Positions 42,521-51,656 of a stretch of DNA of 64,000 bases are shown here, piece by piece. Under the pieces are notes generated by a model. The model did not search any database. It was given only the letters and a program-made list of their open reading frames with translations, and was not told the origin of the DNA. The DNA is from Hohaiivirga sp031546825 (GTDB taxonomy: Bacteria; Pseudomonadota; Alphaproteobacteria; Rhizobiales; Beijerinckiaceae). The position numbers and the translations under genes are program-made. The stretch lies in assembly GCA_031546825.1 (NCBI GenBank), contig JAVBJU010000016.1, positions 1 through 64,000 on the forward strand, read 5' to 3'. Each line of letters opens with the position of its first letter. Position 1 is the stretch's first letter.

Positions 42521-43969
42521 CTAAAGATAGGGCGACGCCAGCCAGATCATGCGGTTGCGCAGGCGTTGCCAGAAGGGCCGCTGTTGCAGTGTGGCAAGCG
42601 TTTCCGGGAGACTATCCCGGATGCGCGTGTCGATGGCCGCTTCGATATCCGCTGCCGTTTTGCGATCATAGATTTCCACATCGAGCTCAAAATTCAATCG
42701 CAGGGAGCGCGGGTCGATGTTTGACGATCCCACATAGCTCCAAGCGCCATCCACCGTCATCAGTTTGGAATGATCGAACGCGCCGGTTGCCCGCCAGATG
42801 CGACAGCCGGGGCGGAGTAACTGGTCCAGTTGTGCGGTCATGGCGTAATCGACCAGTTTCAGGTTGTTGGTTGAGGGCAGAACGATGTCGACGGTCACGC
42901 CCCGTTGCGCCGCCACCGCAAGTGCGCCGATCAGTTGTTGATCTGGCAGAAAATAAGGCGATGAAATACGGATGTGGCTTTGCGCGACGGTGATTGCGCC
43001 GAGCAGCACATTATGGGTTTTTGCCAGATTGCGGTCGGGGCCGGAGGGTACAACACGCGCTGCAATCTTGGCGTCGTCATTGTCGGCATCATCGGACATG
43101 TCGGCGAACCAGCCATCCGACAATTCTTCACCCGTTGTGACCTGCCAATCGTGCATGAAGCTTGCCAGCAGCTGCGAGACGATGGGGCCGGTGATGCGGA
43201 AATGGCGGTCATGCATCACGTCGCTTCCGGCAAAAGCGGTGGTGAACACCTGACGAATATTCATGCCGCCGGTCAGGCCGATGCGCCCATCAATCACCAG
43301 CACCTTGCGGTGGCTGCGCAGATTGGCATAGGGCATGCGAAACCCGATGACGGCACCATTGAACAGCGCATGGGGAATGCCAGCCCGGGCGAGCGCCCGC
43401 GTAACCGGCGGGCGTGAATAGCGCGCGCCGATGGCGTCAACCAGCACGCGGATTTCAACACCACGCTTCTGGGCACGCGCCAATGCGGCGACGATTTCAT
43501 TGCCGATGATATCGCTGTCAAAAATGTAGCTTTGCAGAACAACGCTTTTCTCAGCGGCGTCGATGGCCTCAATCATGGCCGGATAGGTTTCGTCGCCACC
43601 GTTGAGCGGTGTGATGCTGTTGCCGGTGGCGAGGGGGAAACCCGAGATGCTGTCGACCAGTGTTTTCAAGGCGACGAACTGGCCAGCGGCGAAGGTTGCC
43701 ACATCCACCGGGCTGATCGTCGCCGTGCCGCGCTTCAGGCCGGTTGCGGCGTGGCGGCGGTTGGTTGCCTGTTGCCGAACGCGGTTGATGCCAGCGACGG
43801 CATAAAGGAGCGCGCCGATGAAGGGGCTCAGAATGACGATGCCAACCCAGCCGATGGCCGCGCGCACGTCATCCTTGGTCATTGCGGCATGAATTGCGGC
43901 AGCAACCCCAACCACCACTGAAAGGGCGAAGAAGATATGCGGCCAGTAATGGGCGAAAAAGTCCGCCAT
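42521..43969 (-). CDS. cls: Cardiolipin synthase (phospholipase D family)
   Basis: The 482-residue protein has two N-terminal membrane segments and two HKD motifs: HRKVLVID (about 222) and HSKLMTVDG (about 400). This is the bacterial ClsA-type layout, making cardiolipin from two phosphatidylglycerols at the inner membrane. ATG 43969 gives the typical N terminus; it lies 11 bases after the mgsA stop. It converges with the NDUFA9-like gene, 10 bases apart. Confidence 0.92.
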   Translation of the reverse strand: MADFFAHYWPHIFFALSVVVGVAAAIHAAMTKDDVRAAIGWVGIVILSPFIGALLYAVAGINRVRQQATNRRHAATGLKRGTATISPVDVATFAAGQFVALKTLVDSISGFPLATGNSITPLNGGDETYPAMIEAIDAAEKSVVLQSYIFDSDIIGNEIVAALARAQKRGVEIRVLVDAIGARYSRPPVTRALARAGIPHALFNGAVIGFRMPYANLRSHRKVLVIDGRIGLTGGMNIRQVFTTAFAGSDVMHDRHFRITGPIVSQLLASFMHDWQVTTGEELSDGWFADMSDDADNDDAKIAARVVPSGPDRNLAKTHNVLLGAITVAQSHIRISSPYFLPDQQLIGALAVAAQRGVTVDIVLPSTNNLKLVDYAMTAQLDQLLRPGCRIWRATGAFDHSKLMTVDGAWSYVGSSNIDPRSLRLNFELDVEIYDRKTAADIEAAIDTRIRDSLPETLATLQQRPFWQRLRNRMIWLASPYL

Positions 43970-43980
43970 TGCTGCGGCGC

Positions 43981-44349
43981 TCAGAAGGTGCTGATCAACC
44001 GCTCGGCGGTCGCGCGGTTGCACGCCATCGGGATGTCATAGACCAGCGCAAGACGGGTCAGTGCCTTGACATCGACATCATGCGGATGCGGCGATAAGGG
44101 GTCGACGAAGAAGAACAAGGCGTTGATTTGCCCTTCGGCAATCATCGCACCAATCTGCTGATCGCCGCCGAGTGGGCCGCTTTTAACCCGATTGACCGTG
44201 AGGCTAGGGCACGCTTCCACGATGCGCGCGCCGGTGGTGCCGGTGGCCACAAGGGTGAACTTTTTCAGCGTGTCCGCGTGATCGGCGGCAAACTCTGCCA
44301 TGGCGGCTTTTTTGTCATCGTGGGCAATCAGGGCGAGGGTCTGGCTCAT
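43981..44349 (-). CDS. mgsA: Methylglyoxal synthase
   Basis: The 122-residue protein matches MgsA: LIAHDDKKAAMAEF at the start, ATGTTGARI for phosphate binding, the catalytic-Asp region SGPLGGDQQIGAMI and DPLSPHPHDVDVKAL. It converts DHAP to methylglyoxal, a bypass that relieves sugar-phosphate stress. The glycerol and dihydroxyacetone genes nearby feed DHAP, though they form a separate transcription unit. cls follows directly. Confidence 0.95.
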   Translation of the reverse strand: MSQTLALIAHDDKKAAMAEFAADHADTLKKFTLVATGTTGARIVEACPSLTVNRVKSGPLGGDQQIGAMIAEGQINALFFFVDPLSPHPHDVDVKALTRLALVYDIPMACNRATAERLISTF

Positions 44350-44424
44350 TGCGGTGTCCTTACGGCGGCATTCCTGAAGGGGTTTCGTACCATCGGGCGC
44401 GGTGCGGGGAAAGCCTTGCGATGC

Positions 44425-45252
44425 TCAATAGGGGCTGACAGGGAAAAATCTCAGATAAAGCTCGGCATATTTGCCCTCTTTCCAGAGCTGAAGGAGGGCG
44501 TAATCGAACGCGCGCCGCAGCGCCGTATCGTCATTGCGAAACACAAAGCCGATACCTTCGCCAAAATAGGCGCTTTCCAGATAGGGGCCACCGGCAAAGG
44601 CGCAGCACTCTTTCGATTCGCTGCCGCCGAGCCACAGGGCGAGGTTCAGCCCATCGGCGAAAAGGTAATCGATGCTGCCATCTTGCACTGCGCGCTCGGC
44701 GGTGGCGAGATCGGCAAAGGGCGTGAAGACCACGTCGGGGAAGAAGCGCTTGAGATAAGCCCCATGGCGGCTCTCCGTCACCACTCCGACCTTCTTGCCC
44801 TTGAGCCGGTCTGGTGTGATGGCGCTATTCGCAAGCGTGCGTTGGGCAATGAAGCGGGCGGGGTTGCGGAAATAGGGGGCGGTGACGGCGTGTGACTGGC
44901 GCAAGCTTGCGGTGATGGGGATCGCCGCCACCACGGCGTCAGCCTGGCGGTTGGTCAGGCTTGGCAGTAGGGTGTCGAAGGCTCGGGTCTGGATTGTGCA
45001 GGTGATTTGCAGCCGGTCACAGGCCGCGCGGGCCAGCTCCACCGAGAAGCCGGTCGGAATGCGGTCGATGCCGGCAAAGTTCAGGGGCGGAAAGCCGTCT
45101 TCGGTGACGAAGCGCACGGTGAGTTGGCCGGTGAGTTGCGGCCGCTCCAATTGCGTATTCGGGTCCCATAAGCCGGGAATGGTGACCTGTTGCGCCCATG
45201 CTGTTGTAACACACAGCACGAACCCGGTAAGAGTTGGTATCATGACTTTCAT
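44425..45252 (-). CDS. Family 3 periplasmic solute-binding protein
   Basis: The 275-residue protein has a signal peptide (MKVMIPTLTGFVLCVTTAWA) and the amino-acid-type SBP_bac_3 layout, with RFVTEDGFPPLNFAG, DTLLPSLTNRQADAVVAAIPI and KVGVVTESRHGAYLKRFF. No permease or ATPase gene is adjacent, so it is an orphan binding protein or a sensor/enzyme relative. ATG 45252 is the likely start; ATG 45243 is an alternative. Confidence 0.8.
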   Translation of the reverse strand: MKVMIPTLTGFVLCVTTAWAQQVTIPGLWDPNTQLERPQLTGQLTVRFVTEDGFPPLNFAGIDRIPTGFSVELARAACDRLQITCTIQTRAFDTLLPSLTNRQADAVVAAIPITASLRQSHAVTAPYFRNPARFIAQRTLANSAITPDRLKGKKVGVVTESRHGAYLKRFFPDVVFTPFADLATAERAVQDGSIDYLFADGLNLALWLGGSESKECCAFAGGPYLESAYFGEGIGFVFRNDDTALRRAFDYALLQLWKEGKYAELYLRFFPVSPY

Positions 45253-45437
45253 GAGCACAGAAAATTTCAAAGCAAACCCGCCGGAACAACATCGGACGGA
45301 TGATATCATAGAGCATCGCACGCCAAATAGGGAAACGCTTTTGCGCATCCCGGCATGTGATGAAAAAGTATCATGGGCGAATACCTTTCGGCGGGGATTC
45401 GTATTAGCGTTTGGATATGAAGAAGGAGGTTTTTACG

Positions 45438-45920
45438 ATGCCATTGCACCAGACCCTCAATGACGTGAAGTCGAACGCCAAGACGGTTGCCATCGACGAA
45501 CTCAATATGCGCTTGGCCGAGGCCATCGATCTTGCGCTTCTCACCAAGCAGGCCCACTGGAATGTGCGCGGCATGCAATTCATTGCCGTGCATGAAATGC
45601 TCGACGGCTTCCGCACCGAGCTTGACGACCATGTGGACACCATGGCCGAGCGTGTGGTCCAGCTGGGTGGCACAGCATTGGGAACCACGCAGGAGGTTGC
45701 GGCTAAAACCACACTTCCGGCTTACCCCACCAATATCTATGCCGTGAAAGATCACCTCACTGTCCTGGCTGCCCGTTACGGCCAAACCGCCAAGGCGGTG
45801 CGCGCCGCCATTGATACGGTTGACGAAGCAGGCGACGCCGACAGTGCCGACATTTTCACGGCCTATTCCCGCGCGCTCGACAAGGCGCTGTGGTTCATCG
45901 AGGCGCATATCAAGGAATGA
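45438..45920 (+). CDS. dps: Dps-family DNA-protecting ferritin
   Basis: The 160-residue protein assembles into a 12-subunit shell that oxidises and stores iron and shields DNA in stress. The inter-subunit ferroxidase residues lie in LLTKQAHWNVRGMQF and HEMLDGFRTELDDHVDTMAER. GAAGGAGGT lies 8 bases before ATG 45438, deciding against an in-frame ATG 9 codons earlier that would place this site inside the gene. A strong terminator follows. Confidence 0.95.
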   Translation: MPLHQTLNDVKSNAKTVAIDELNMRLAEAIDLALLTKQAHWNVRGMQFIAVHEMLDGFRTELDDHVDTMAERVVQLGGTALGTTQEVAAKTTLPAYPTNIYAVKDHLTVLAARYGQTAKAVRAAIDTVDEAGDADSADIFTAYSRALDKALWFIEAHIKE

Positions 45921-45952
45921 ACGGCTGCGTCCGGAATTGACGTTTCATTGAG

Positions 45953-45984
45953 CCGCCGGGGCAGCAGCACCCGGCGGTTTTTTT
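45953..45984 (+). terminator. Intrinsic terminator of dps
   Basis: CCGCCGGG and CCCGGCGG form a perfect 8-bp stem with a 9-nt loop, followed by seven T. The T run is only on the plus strand, so it serves dps rather than the convergent kinase gene. Confidence 0.92.
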
Positions 45985-45989
45985 ACCTC

Positions 45990-46913
45990 TCATAGCGTCT
46001 TGCAAAACGCCTCAAACTCTTCCGGCGTGGCATAGGATTTTTGGGTGCCGCGCTTGGTGATGGAATTGGCGGCATAGCGCGCGGCGGTTTTGAGGGCTGC
46101 AACAGCGTCATGGTTTTTGCTGTAAAAAGCGGCAAAGCTGCCGATGAAGGCATCGCCCGCGCCGGTGGTATCGACCGGCTTCACTTTGACCGGCTGAATG
46201 CGCTCGGCGTTCTTGTCCGTCACCATCAGCGCGCCGCGCGAGCCCATGGTGACGATGACGGTGCGGATGCCCTTGGCGATGAGTGACCGCGCAGCCGCCT
46301 GCACCTGCTCTTCGGTGTCAACCGGCATACCGGTCAGCAGCGCCAGTTCGCTCTCATTGGGCGTGAAGAAGGTGACGGTCTTGATGCGTTCGAGATCAAG
46401 GCTCGGGTCGGCCGGGGCGGGGTTGAGCACCACCTCAATCCCGTGCTTCGCCCCGAAGGCGATGGCGTAATAAACCGTCTCCAAAGCGATTTCCAATTGC
46501 AGCAGGATGAGACTACAGGTTTTTAGTTCTTCTGCGGCGCGGTCGATATCGGCTGGGCGCAGGTGGTCGTTGGCCCCCTTGACGATCAGGATGCGGTTTT
46601 CACCGGTCGGATCAACGAAAATCGGGGCGACGCCGCTTGAGGTATTCGCCACCTTCTCGACAAAGCGCGTGTCGATGCCGCATTCCGCCAGATTGCGCAC
46701 GGTGTTTTCGGCGAAAAGGTCGTCGCCCACCTTGGTCAGCATCATGACATTGGCACCGAGCTTTGCCGCCGCCACCGCCTGATTGGCCCCCTTGCCGCCG
46801 CACCCCAGTTCGAAATTCGGCGCTTCCAGCGTCTCACCGTCTTCCGGCATCCGGTTGATATAGGTGATCAGATCGACGTTATTTGAACCGATGACGGCGA
46901 TTTTTCCGGCCAT
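45990..46913 (-). CDS. Ribokinase-family sugar kinase, likely deoxyribokinase
   Basis: The 307-residue PfkB-family kinase has the sugar-binding opening GSNNVDLITYINRMP, the GCGGKGANQAVAAAKLG block (about 37-53) and the catalytic DTTGAGDAFIGSF (about 245). It resembles ribokinase. The deoC gene in the same operon makes 2-deoxyribose the better candidate, since DeoC needs the 5-phosphate; ribose is the alternative. AGGA lies 8 bases before ATG 46913. It is the last gene of the operon, 11 bases after the DUF4432 gene. Confidence 0.85.
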   Translation of the reverse strand: MAGKIAVIGSNNVDLITYINRMPEDGETLEAPNFELGCGGKGANQAVAAAKLGANVMMLTKVGDDLFAENTVRNLAECGIDTRFVEKVANTSSGVAPIFVDPTGENRILIVKGANDHLRPADIDRAAEELKTCSLILLQLEIALETVYYAIAFGAKHGIEVVLNPAPADPSLDLERIKTVTFFTPNESELALLTGMPVDTEEQVQAAARSLIAKGIRTVIVTMGSRGALMVTDKNAERIQPVKVKPVDTTGAGDAFIGSFAAFYSKNHDAVAALKTAARYAANSITKRGTQKSYATPEEFEAFCKTL

Positions 46914-46924
46914 GATTTTGGTCC

Positions 46925-48007
46925 TCAAAGAGAGCGGATATGCTGTTCGGCGGCATCCGCCGCCCGTTTGTCGAGATAGCCGAGGCGCACGGAGAACGCT
47001 GCCTGTTCTTGGCCCTTCAATGTGCGGATATTGCCTTTCTTCTGCTCCGCCAGAAACCCTTCCGGCTCGCAGGTGGCAGGCAGGGCGAAGGCCGCAACCT
47101 TCTGGTCGCTGTTGACCAGAACCCAGCGAACGGTTTGGGTGAAAGCGGTGGTGTCATAGGCAATGGAGAAGGCATCGCCCTCGCGGCGGCGCATCATCAA
47201 CTGGGTGAGGCCGCGCTTATCGCTCTTGAGATTGCGAATATAGAAGACTTGTTCGGGGTCGTAACGTGTGGGTTCATCGAGCACTTCCATGACATCTGGC
47301 TTTTGTGCCAGTTGATCCATGAAGGCGATGAGGTCCGGCGTCGGCACCACGTGACCGGGAATGCTTTTGCGCACCACTGTCTCTTCGGGCGAGAAGGCGG
47401 CAGGCTGGATGATGCGCGCGCCGTCATAAAAGCCGAAATTGGCATGGCACATATACATCAAGGGCATTGGCGCATCGGAGAGGTTTTGCACCGACATGGC
47501 GATGTCGAACAGGGTTGATGCCGGGCGCAGAGTCACATGGGGTCGAGCGAGGTAATGCGCGCCAAAGCCCATGGCATATTCGCGCTCGCCGGTGACGGCA
47601 AGCCATGGCCCTTCGGCGTCTTCGCCAAATGCGAGCCCGGCGCGGTCCATGGGCGCACAGGGCATTTCACCATGCAGCGGGTGGGTATCCTGCGGCGAGG
47701 GGCAACCACAGGCGAGCAAGCCCGAATGGTAGGCGAAGCAGCCATAGGTGCCCGCAATATTCTCGGCATGTCGGGGCATGGAGAACATGTTCGCCATGGT
47801 GAGATCGACGCCGTCGAAAAACGCATCCCACACCATCTGGCCGTAAAACGGCAAGATGACGAGATGGCCGCGCTCATTGGAAAGACGGATTGCCTCAATG
47901 CCGCTGTCGTAACGGAAGGCCGAGGCGGTCATGCCCGCATAGGTTGCAATGGTGCGTTCCTTCTCGCCAAAGAAGGAAGGGCGTAATTCGATGGCGACGG
48001 GATGCAT
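46925..48007 (-). CDS. DUF4432 aldose-1-epimerase-like protein (DeoX/DeoM-like)
   Basis: The 360-residue protein belongs to the galactose-mutarotase-like superfamily, DUF4432 branch. Visible blocks are EAIRLSNERGHLVILPFYGQ, GCFAYHSGLLACG, and the middle strand region PLMYMCHANFGFYDGA with the His/Asn expected near the active site. Relatives in enteric deoxyribose operons act as sugar mutarotases. It likely interconverts anomers of the imported sugar. AAGGAGG lies 6 bases before ATG 48007, 14 bases after the permease stop; the longer frame 5' overlaps the permease gene and is not real. Confidence 0.83.
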   Translation of the reverse strand: MHPVAIELRPSFFGEKERTIATYAGMTASAFRYDSGIEAIRLSNERGHLVILPFYGQMVWDAFFDGVDLTMANMFSMPRHAENIAGTYGCFAYHSGLLACGCPSPQDTHPLHGEMPCAPMDRAGLAFGEDAEGPWLAVTGEREYAMGFGAHYLARPHVTLRPASTLFDIAMSVQNLSDAPMPLMYMCHANFGFYDGARIIQPAAFSPEETVVRKSIPGHVVPTPDLIAFMDQLAQKPDVMEVLDEPTRYDPEQVFYIRNLKSDKRGLTQLMMRRREGDAFSIAYDTTAFTQTVRWVLVNSDQKVAAFALPATCEPEGFLAEQKKGNIRTLKGQEQAAFSVRLGYLDKRAADAAEQHIRSL

Positions 48008-48021
48008 CTCAGGCCTCCTTA

Positions 48022-49080
48022 TTACCGGGTGGCGTTGTTGCGCAGGGCATTGATGGTGATGACCAGTAGCAGCAAAGCGCCCCAGTAGAAGTCGATGAAA
48101 TGGTTGCTGAACCGCAGCATTGTGAGGCCGCTCGACAGGAACATCAAGGCGAGCACGGCAATAGATACGCCGAGCACCGTGCCGCGTCCGCCCGAGGGGT
48201 TGGTGCCGCCCAGCACGGAAATCAACACGGCTTGCAACAGATAGGACACGCCGTAATCGGACTTGGCCGAGCCCAGCCGCATGGAGAGCATGATACCGGC
48301 GATGCTGGCCATGATTCCGGTGAGAATGTAGGAATAGAAGATCATCCGTTCCGTGCGTAAACCGGCAAACGCGGCGGCCTTGGCATTGGTGCCGATCAGC
48401 ATCAGGTTCACGCCGAGCGTCGTGCGGGTCAGCATGAAGGCCACGAGGCATGCGATGACGATGAACAGCACAAAGGGTATGGCGGGGTCATAATAGGTGG
48501 GCAGGCCCATGAGCGACCCGAGCGGAACCTTGCCGTTGCCGATGGCAGTCCACAGGGCTGGGTAGCCGATAATGGCCGGGCCACCTGTGAGCACTTGGGC
48601 AAATCCGACCATGACATAGCCGGAGCCGAGTGTGGTGATGATCGGCGTGATCTTGAGTTTGGTAATCATGAAGCCGTTAAAAATTCCGGCGAGGAACCCG
48701 GTGGCAAGCGCGATGCCGATGCCGGTGGCGATGCGCAGCGCTTCTGCCGCGAAGGCGACTTCTGAGCCTGTAGGCGGAGCGGTGTGGCGGAAATAGACAC
48801 CCGCCAGAATTCCCGCGAGATTGGCCACCGCAATTACCGAAAGATCAATGCCGCCGGTGAGCATGGCAACCAGAATGGCAATCGACAATAGCCCGAGTTC
48901 GGGAAATACGAAGGTGATTGATTCGAGATTGCCCGGCCGCAACAGGCGGTAATCGGTGGCATAGGCCATGCCAATCAGAATGAGCAGGGTCAGCACCAGT
49001 AAAAGGCCGATATTGTCATCTCGGTTCATGAACCTGCGCATATCGAGGGGGCTTGAAGCCTCTGTGCGATGATTGCTCAT
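48022..49080 (-). CDS. Sugar ABC transporter permease 2 (RbsC/LsrD-like)
   Basis: The 352-residue permease has 8-10 membrane helices with the family blocks AMLTGGIDLSVIAVANLAG, GFLAGIFNGFMITKLKITPIITTLG-type sequence (as FNGFMITKLKITPII) and AVLISVLGGTNPSGGRG, the ATPase contact. It pairs with the other permease for a heteromeric channel. The start overlaps the upstream permease stop as ATGA, indicating translational coupling. Confidence 0.9.
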   Translation of the reverse strand: MSNHRTEASSPLDMRRFMNRDDNIGLLLVLTLLILIGMAYATDYRLLRPGNLESITFVFPELGLLSIAILVAMLTGGIDLSVIAVANLAGILAGVYFRHTAPPTGSEVAFAAEALRIATGIGIALATGFLAGIFNGFMITKLKITPIITTLGSGYVMVGFAQVLTGGPAIIGYPALWTAIGNGKVPLGSLMGLPTYYDPAIPFVLFIVIACLVAFMLTRTTLGVNLMLIGTNAKAAAFAGLRTERMIFYSYILTGIMASIAGIMLSMRLGSAKSDYGVSYLLQAVLISVLGGTNPSGGRGTVLGVSIAVLALMFLSSGLTMLRFSNHFIDFYWGALLLLVITINALRNNATR

Positions 49081-50093
49081 GACAGTCTCCCGATGCTGAG
49101 ACGGCCACGATTGTCGCGCCAGGCGGAACTAGCGGCGGCGGCCAGAAGCATGATGCCGATGACAACCGGCTGCCATGTGGTGGGAATGCCCATGATAATC
49201 AAACTGTTTTGCACCATGACGAACATGAAGACGCCAAGCAGCGTGCCAAGCACCGAACCGCGCCCGCCAAAAATGCTGGCACCGCCAAGCACCACAGCGG
49301 CAATGGCCAGGAGGTCGTAGCCGCCGAACACCCGCGGATCGGCTTGCTGGCTCATTGCGGCGTATAACAGGCCTGCGATACCGGCGAGCGCGCCCGCTGT
49401 GCAATAGACGAAGAAGGTTGTTTTGCGGGTGTCGAAGCCCACACGCTTTGCCGCCTCCGCATCGCCCCCGAGGGCATAGACTGAGCGGCCGAGCATGGTG
49501 CGGCTGAGGATCAGGTGCAGAATGAGCGCCAACACCGCATAAATCAGGATCATCGCCGTGAGGTTATAGGTGGTACCGTCCTCGCGGGTGATGGTGATGA
49601 GGTTGAGCTTGGCGAAGGCGAGGAGTGATTTCGGCATAACGCCGATATTGATGATGCTGGTGCCGACACCGCCGAGCAAAAGCCCACGCACCACCGCGAC
49701 CATACTGAGCGTCACAATCAGCGGAATGGCCTTGAAGCGGTAAATGAAGAAGGCGTTGGCCGCACCGCAGACCATCCCGACGGATGCAGCGGCCAGAAAG
49801 GCCAGCGCAACCGGGATCTCTCCGAAATAAATCGGAAAGCTCGGGTCGGTCATGGCTTTTATGGTGAGATACATGCCCGCCACCGCAAAGGCGGGGAAGG
49901 ATACGTCAATGCCGCCCGAGATCATCACCAGCATGACGCCCAGCGCCATGATGCCAATGACGATGCTTGTCTGCAAAAGACTGAAAAGATTAGCCGGCTG
50001 CCAGAAGGCGGGGTTGATGATGCCGATGATCAGCATCGCTGCCAGCAGGATGGCGGCTGTCATGGCTTCGGAGTGGCGCAAGAGCTTTGTCAT
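49077..50093 (-). CDS. Sugar ABC transporter permease 1 (RbsC/LsrC-like)
   Basis: The 338-residue permease has the blocks MISGGIDVSFPAFAVAGMY, GAANAFFIYRFKAIPLIVTL and AVVLGGASIFGGRGSVLGTL. ATG 50093 shares one base with the stop of the ATPase gene (TGATG); a GTG one codon earlier is possible. Together with the second permease it forms the membrane channel. Confidence 0.9.
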   Translation of the reverse strand: MTKLLRHSEAMTAAILLAAMLIIGIINPAFWQPANLFSLLQTSIVIGIMALGVMLVMISGGIDVSFPAFAVAGMYLTIKAMTDPSFPIYFGEIPVALAFLAAASVGMVCGAANAFFIYRFKAIPLIVTLSMVAVVRGLLLGGVGTSIINIGVMPKSLLAFAKLNLITITREDGTTYNLTAMILIYAVLALILHLILSRTMLGRSVYALGGDAEAAKRVGFDTRKTTFFVYCTAGALAGIAGLLYAAMSQQADPRVFGGYDLLAIAAVVLGGASIFGGRGSVLGTLLGVFMFVMVQNSLIIMGIPTTWQPVVIGIMLLAAAASSAWRDNRGRLSIGRLS

Positions 50094-51589
50094 CACACCA
50101 ACTTTTTCAATTTGTCGTTGACCGCGTCATCTGTGACGTCGGCACAGTCAAAGTCTTCCACGAGCCGCCCCTTATGCATCATCAGGATGCGGTTGCAGTT
50201 TTGCACGAGTTCGAGAACATCATCGGAAATCATCAAAACCGCGAGACCGCTTTTTGCGGCCAGTTCGCGGATGTGCTGATGGATGCCGGCTTTTGAGCCC
50301 ACATCGACGCCGACAGTTGGCCCATTAAGAACAAGAACTTTTGCGCCGGTCATTAACCACCGCGCCAGCACCACGCGCTGCTGATTGCCACCGGAAAGCT
50401 GCCCGACCGGCTTTTCGCCGGTGGGGGTGGCGATGCGCATATCTGCGATCATGCCCGAGGCTTTATTTGCCGCCTGCTGCCGGTCGATCAGGCCTGCGGG
50501 CGCAAGGCGCTCATAGGAAGTGGAGAGGATATTGCGGTCAATGGACTGGGTGAGGAACAGCCCCTCGCTCAAGCGCTCTTCCGGGATGTAGGCGATGCCC
50601 TTGGCGATGGCGTCCTGTACATTACCGAGCTGCACCGGCTGTCCATCGACAACGACGTTCCCCTGCACGCCTTCCACCAGGCCGAACAGCGAGAGCGCAA
50701 GCGTGGTGCGCCCGGAGCCGAGCAGGCCGGACAGGCCGACGATTTCCCCGGGGCGGATGGCTAAAGATATGTCTTCGAGATAGCCGGGCAAGGAAAGGTT
50801 GCGCACTTCGAGCCGGGGCGCAGCATTGCCCTGCGGCTGCCAGCGATAGGGCTCGATATGGATATCCTGCCCAGTCATATGGCGGGTGATGGAAGACTCG
50901 TTGAAGTCTTTGGCGACGCCTTCAGCCACTTTTTTGCCGTTGCGGAAAATGGTGATCTGTTCGCTGATCTCCAGCATTTCGCGCATCTTGTGGCTGACAA
51001 ACAAAACCGCGATGCCGCGTGCCTGCACTTCGCGCACGATGCGAAACAGGGTTTCGACTTCCTTGTTGGTCAGGGCGGTGGTCGGCTCATCCATGACGAT
51101 CAGCCGCGCGTCCGACAGCATGGCACGGGCAATGGCAACGATCTGTTTGCCGGAGGCGGGGAGATTGGCAACCTCTTCATCGAGGGCGATATCGACGCCG
51201 AGCTTTTTGAGAATATCGTGCGCTTTGGTGCGCACGTCGCGCCAGTTCACCAGTTTGCGGCCATCGCGCAGAGAGGTGTTGAGGGTGATATTCTCGGCGA
51301 CCGTCAAATTGCCGAACAGCGAAAAATCCTGGTAAATAACCTGAATACCGCGCCGGATCGCTTCAATGGGCGTGAGATGCGCAATGCGCTCTCCGTCAAT
51401 GTAGATTTCGCCGCCCTCGGGCTGGTAAACGCCGGACATCACCTTGATGATGGTGGACTTGCCGCAGCCGTTTTCCCCGGCAAGACAGCGGATCTCGCCC
51501 TTGTTGATGGTCAGCGAGACATCATCGAGGGCACGCACGCCCGCGAAGCGCTTTTCGATATTTTTGAGTTCGATGAGAGCTTCGGGCAT
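50093..51589 (-). CDS. Sugar ABC transporter ATP-binding protein (RbsA/LsrA-like)
   Basis: The 498-residue protein holds two ABC domains. The first has Walker A GENGCGKST (about 38) and Walker B IVMDEPTTAL; the second has a degenerate Walker A GLLGSGRTT (about 290), signature LSGGNQQRVVLARWL and Walker B KVLVLNGPTVGVDVG with N in place of the usual D/E context. This double arrangement is standard for pentose and AI-2 importers. Its stop overlaps the permease start. Confidence 0.93.
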   Translation of the reverse strand: MPEALIELKNIEKRFAGVRALDDVSLTINKGEIRCLAGENGCGKSTIIKVMSGVYQPEGGEIYIDGERIAHLTPIEAIRRGIQVIYQDFSLFGNLTVAENITLNTSLRDGRKLVNWRDVRTKAHDILKKLGVDIALDEEVANLPASGKQIVAIARAMLSDARLIVMDEPTTALTNKEVETLFRIVREVQARGIAVLFVSHKMREMLEISEQITIFRNGKKVAEGVAKDFNESSITRHMTGQDIHIEPYRWQPQGNAAPRLEVRNLSLPGYLEDISLAIRPGEIVGLSGLLGSGRTTLALSLFGLVEGVQGNVVVDGQPVQLGNVQDAIAKGIAYIPEERLSEGLFLTQSIDRNILSTSYERLAPAGLIDRQQAANKASGMIADMRIATPTGEKPVGQLSGGNQQRVVLARWLMTGAKVLVLNGPTVGVDVGSKAGIHQHIRELAAKSGLAVLMISDDVLELVQNCNRILMMHKGRLVEDFDCADVTDDAVNDKLKKLV

Positions 51590-51608
51590 GGCTTTCCGTT
51601 AACAAAGG

Positions 51609-51634
51609 CGGAAGGGGCCGCGTGGTCCCTTCCG
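51609..51634 (-). other. Intercistronic stem-loop between binding-protein and ATPase genes
   Basis: CGGAAGGG and CCCTTCCG form an 8-bp stem around a 10-nt loop, 22 bases after the binding-protein stop. Such hairpins often raise the level of the binding-protein mRNA relative to the membrane parts. Confidence 0.55.
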
Positions 51635-51656
51635 GCGTTCAGTTTATCGGTATAAA

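Noticed and set aside
45953..45984. Bidirectional terminator also serving the ribokinase-family gene
   Set aside because: The T run exists only on the plus strand; on the minus strand the stem is followed by CTCAATG.
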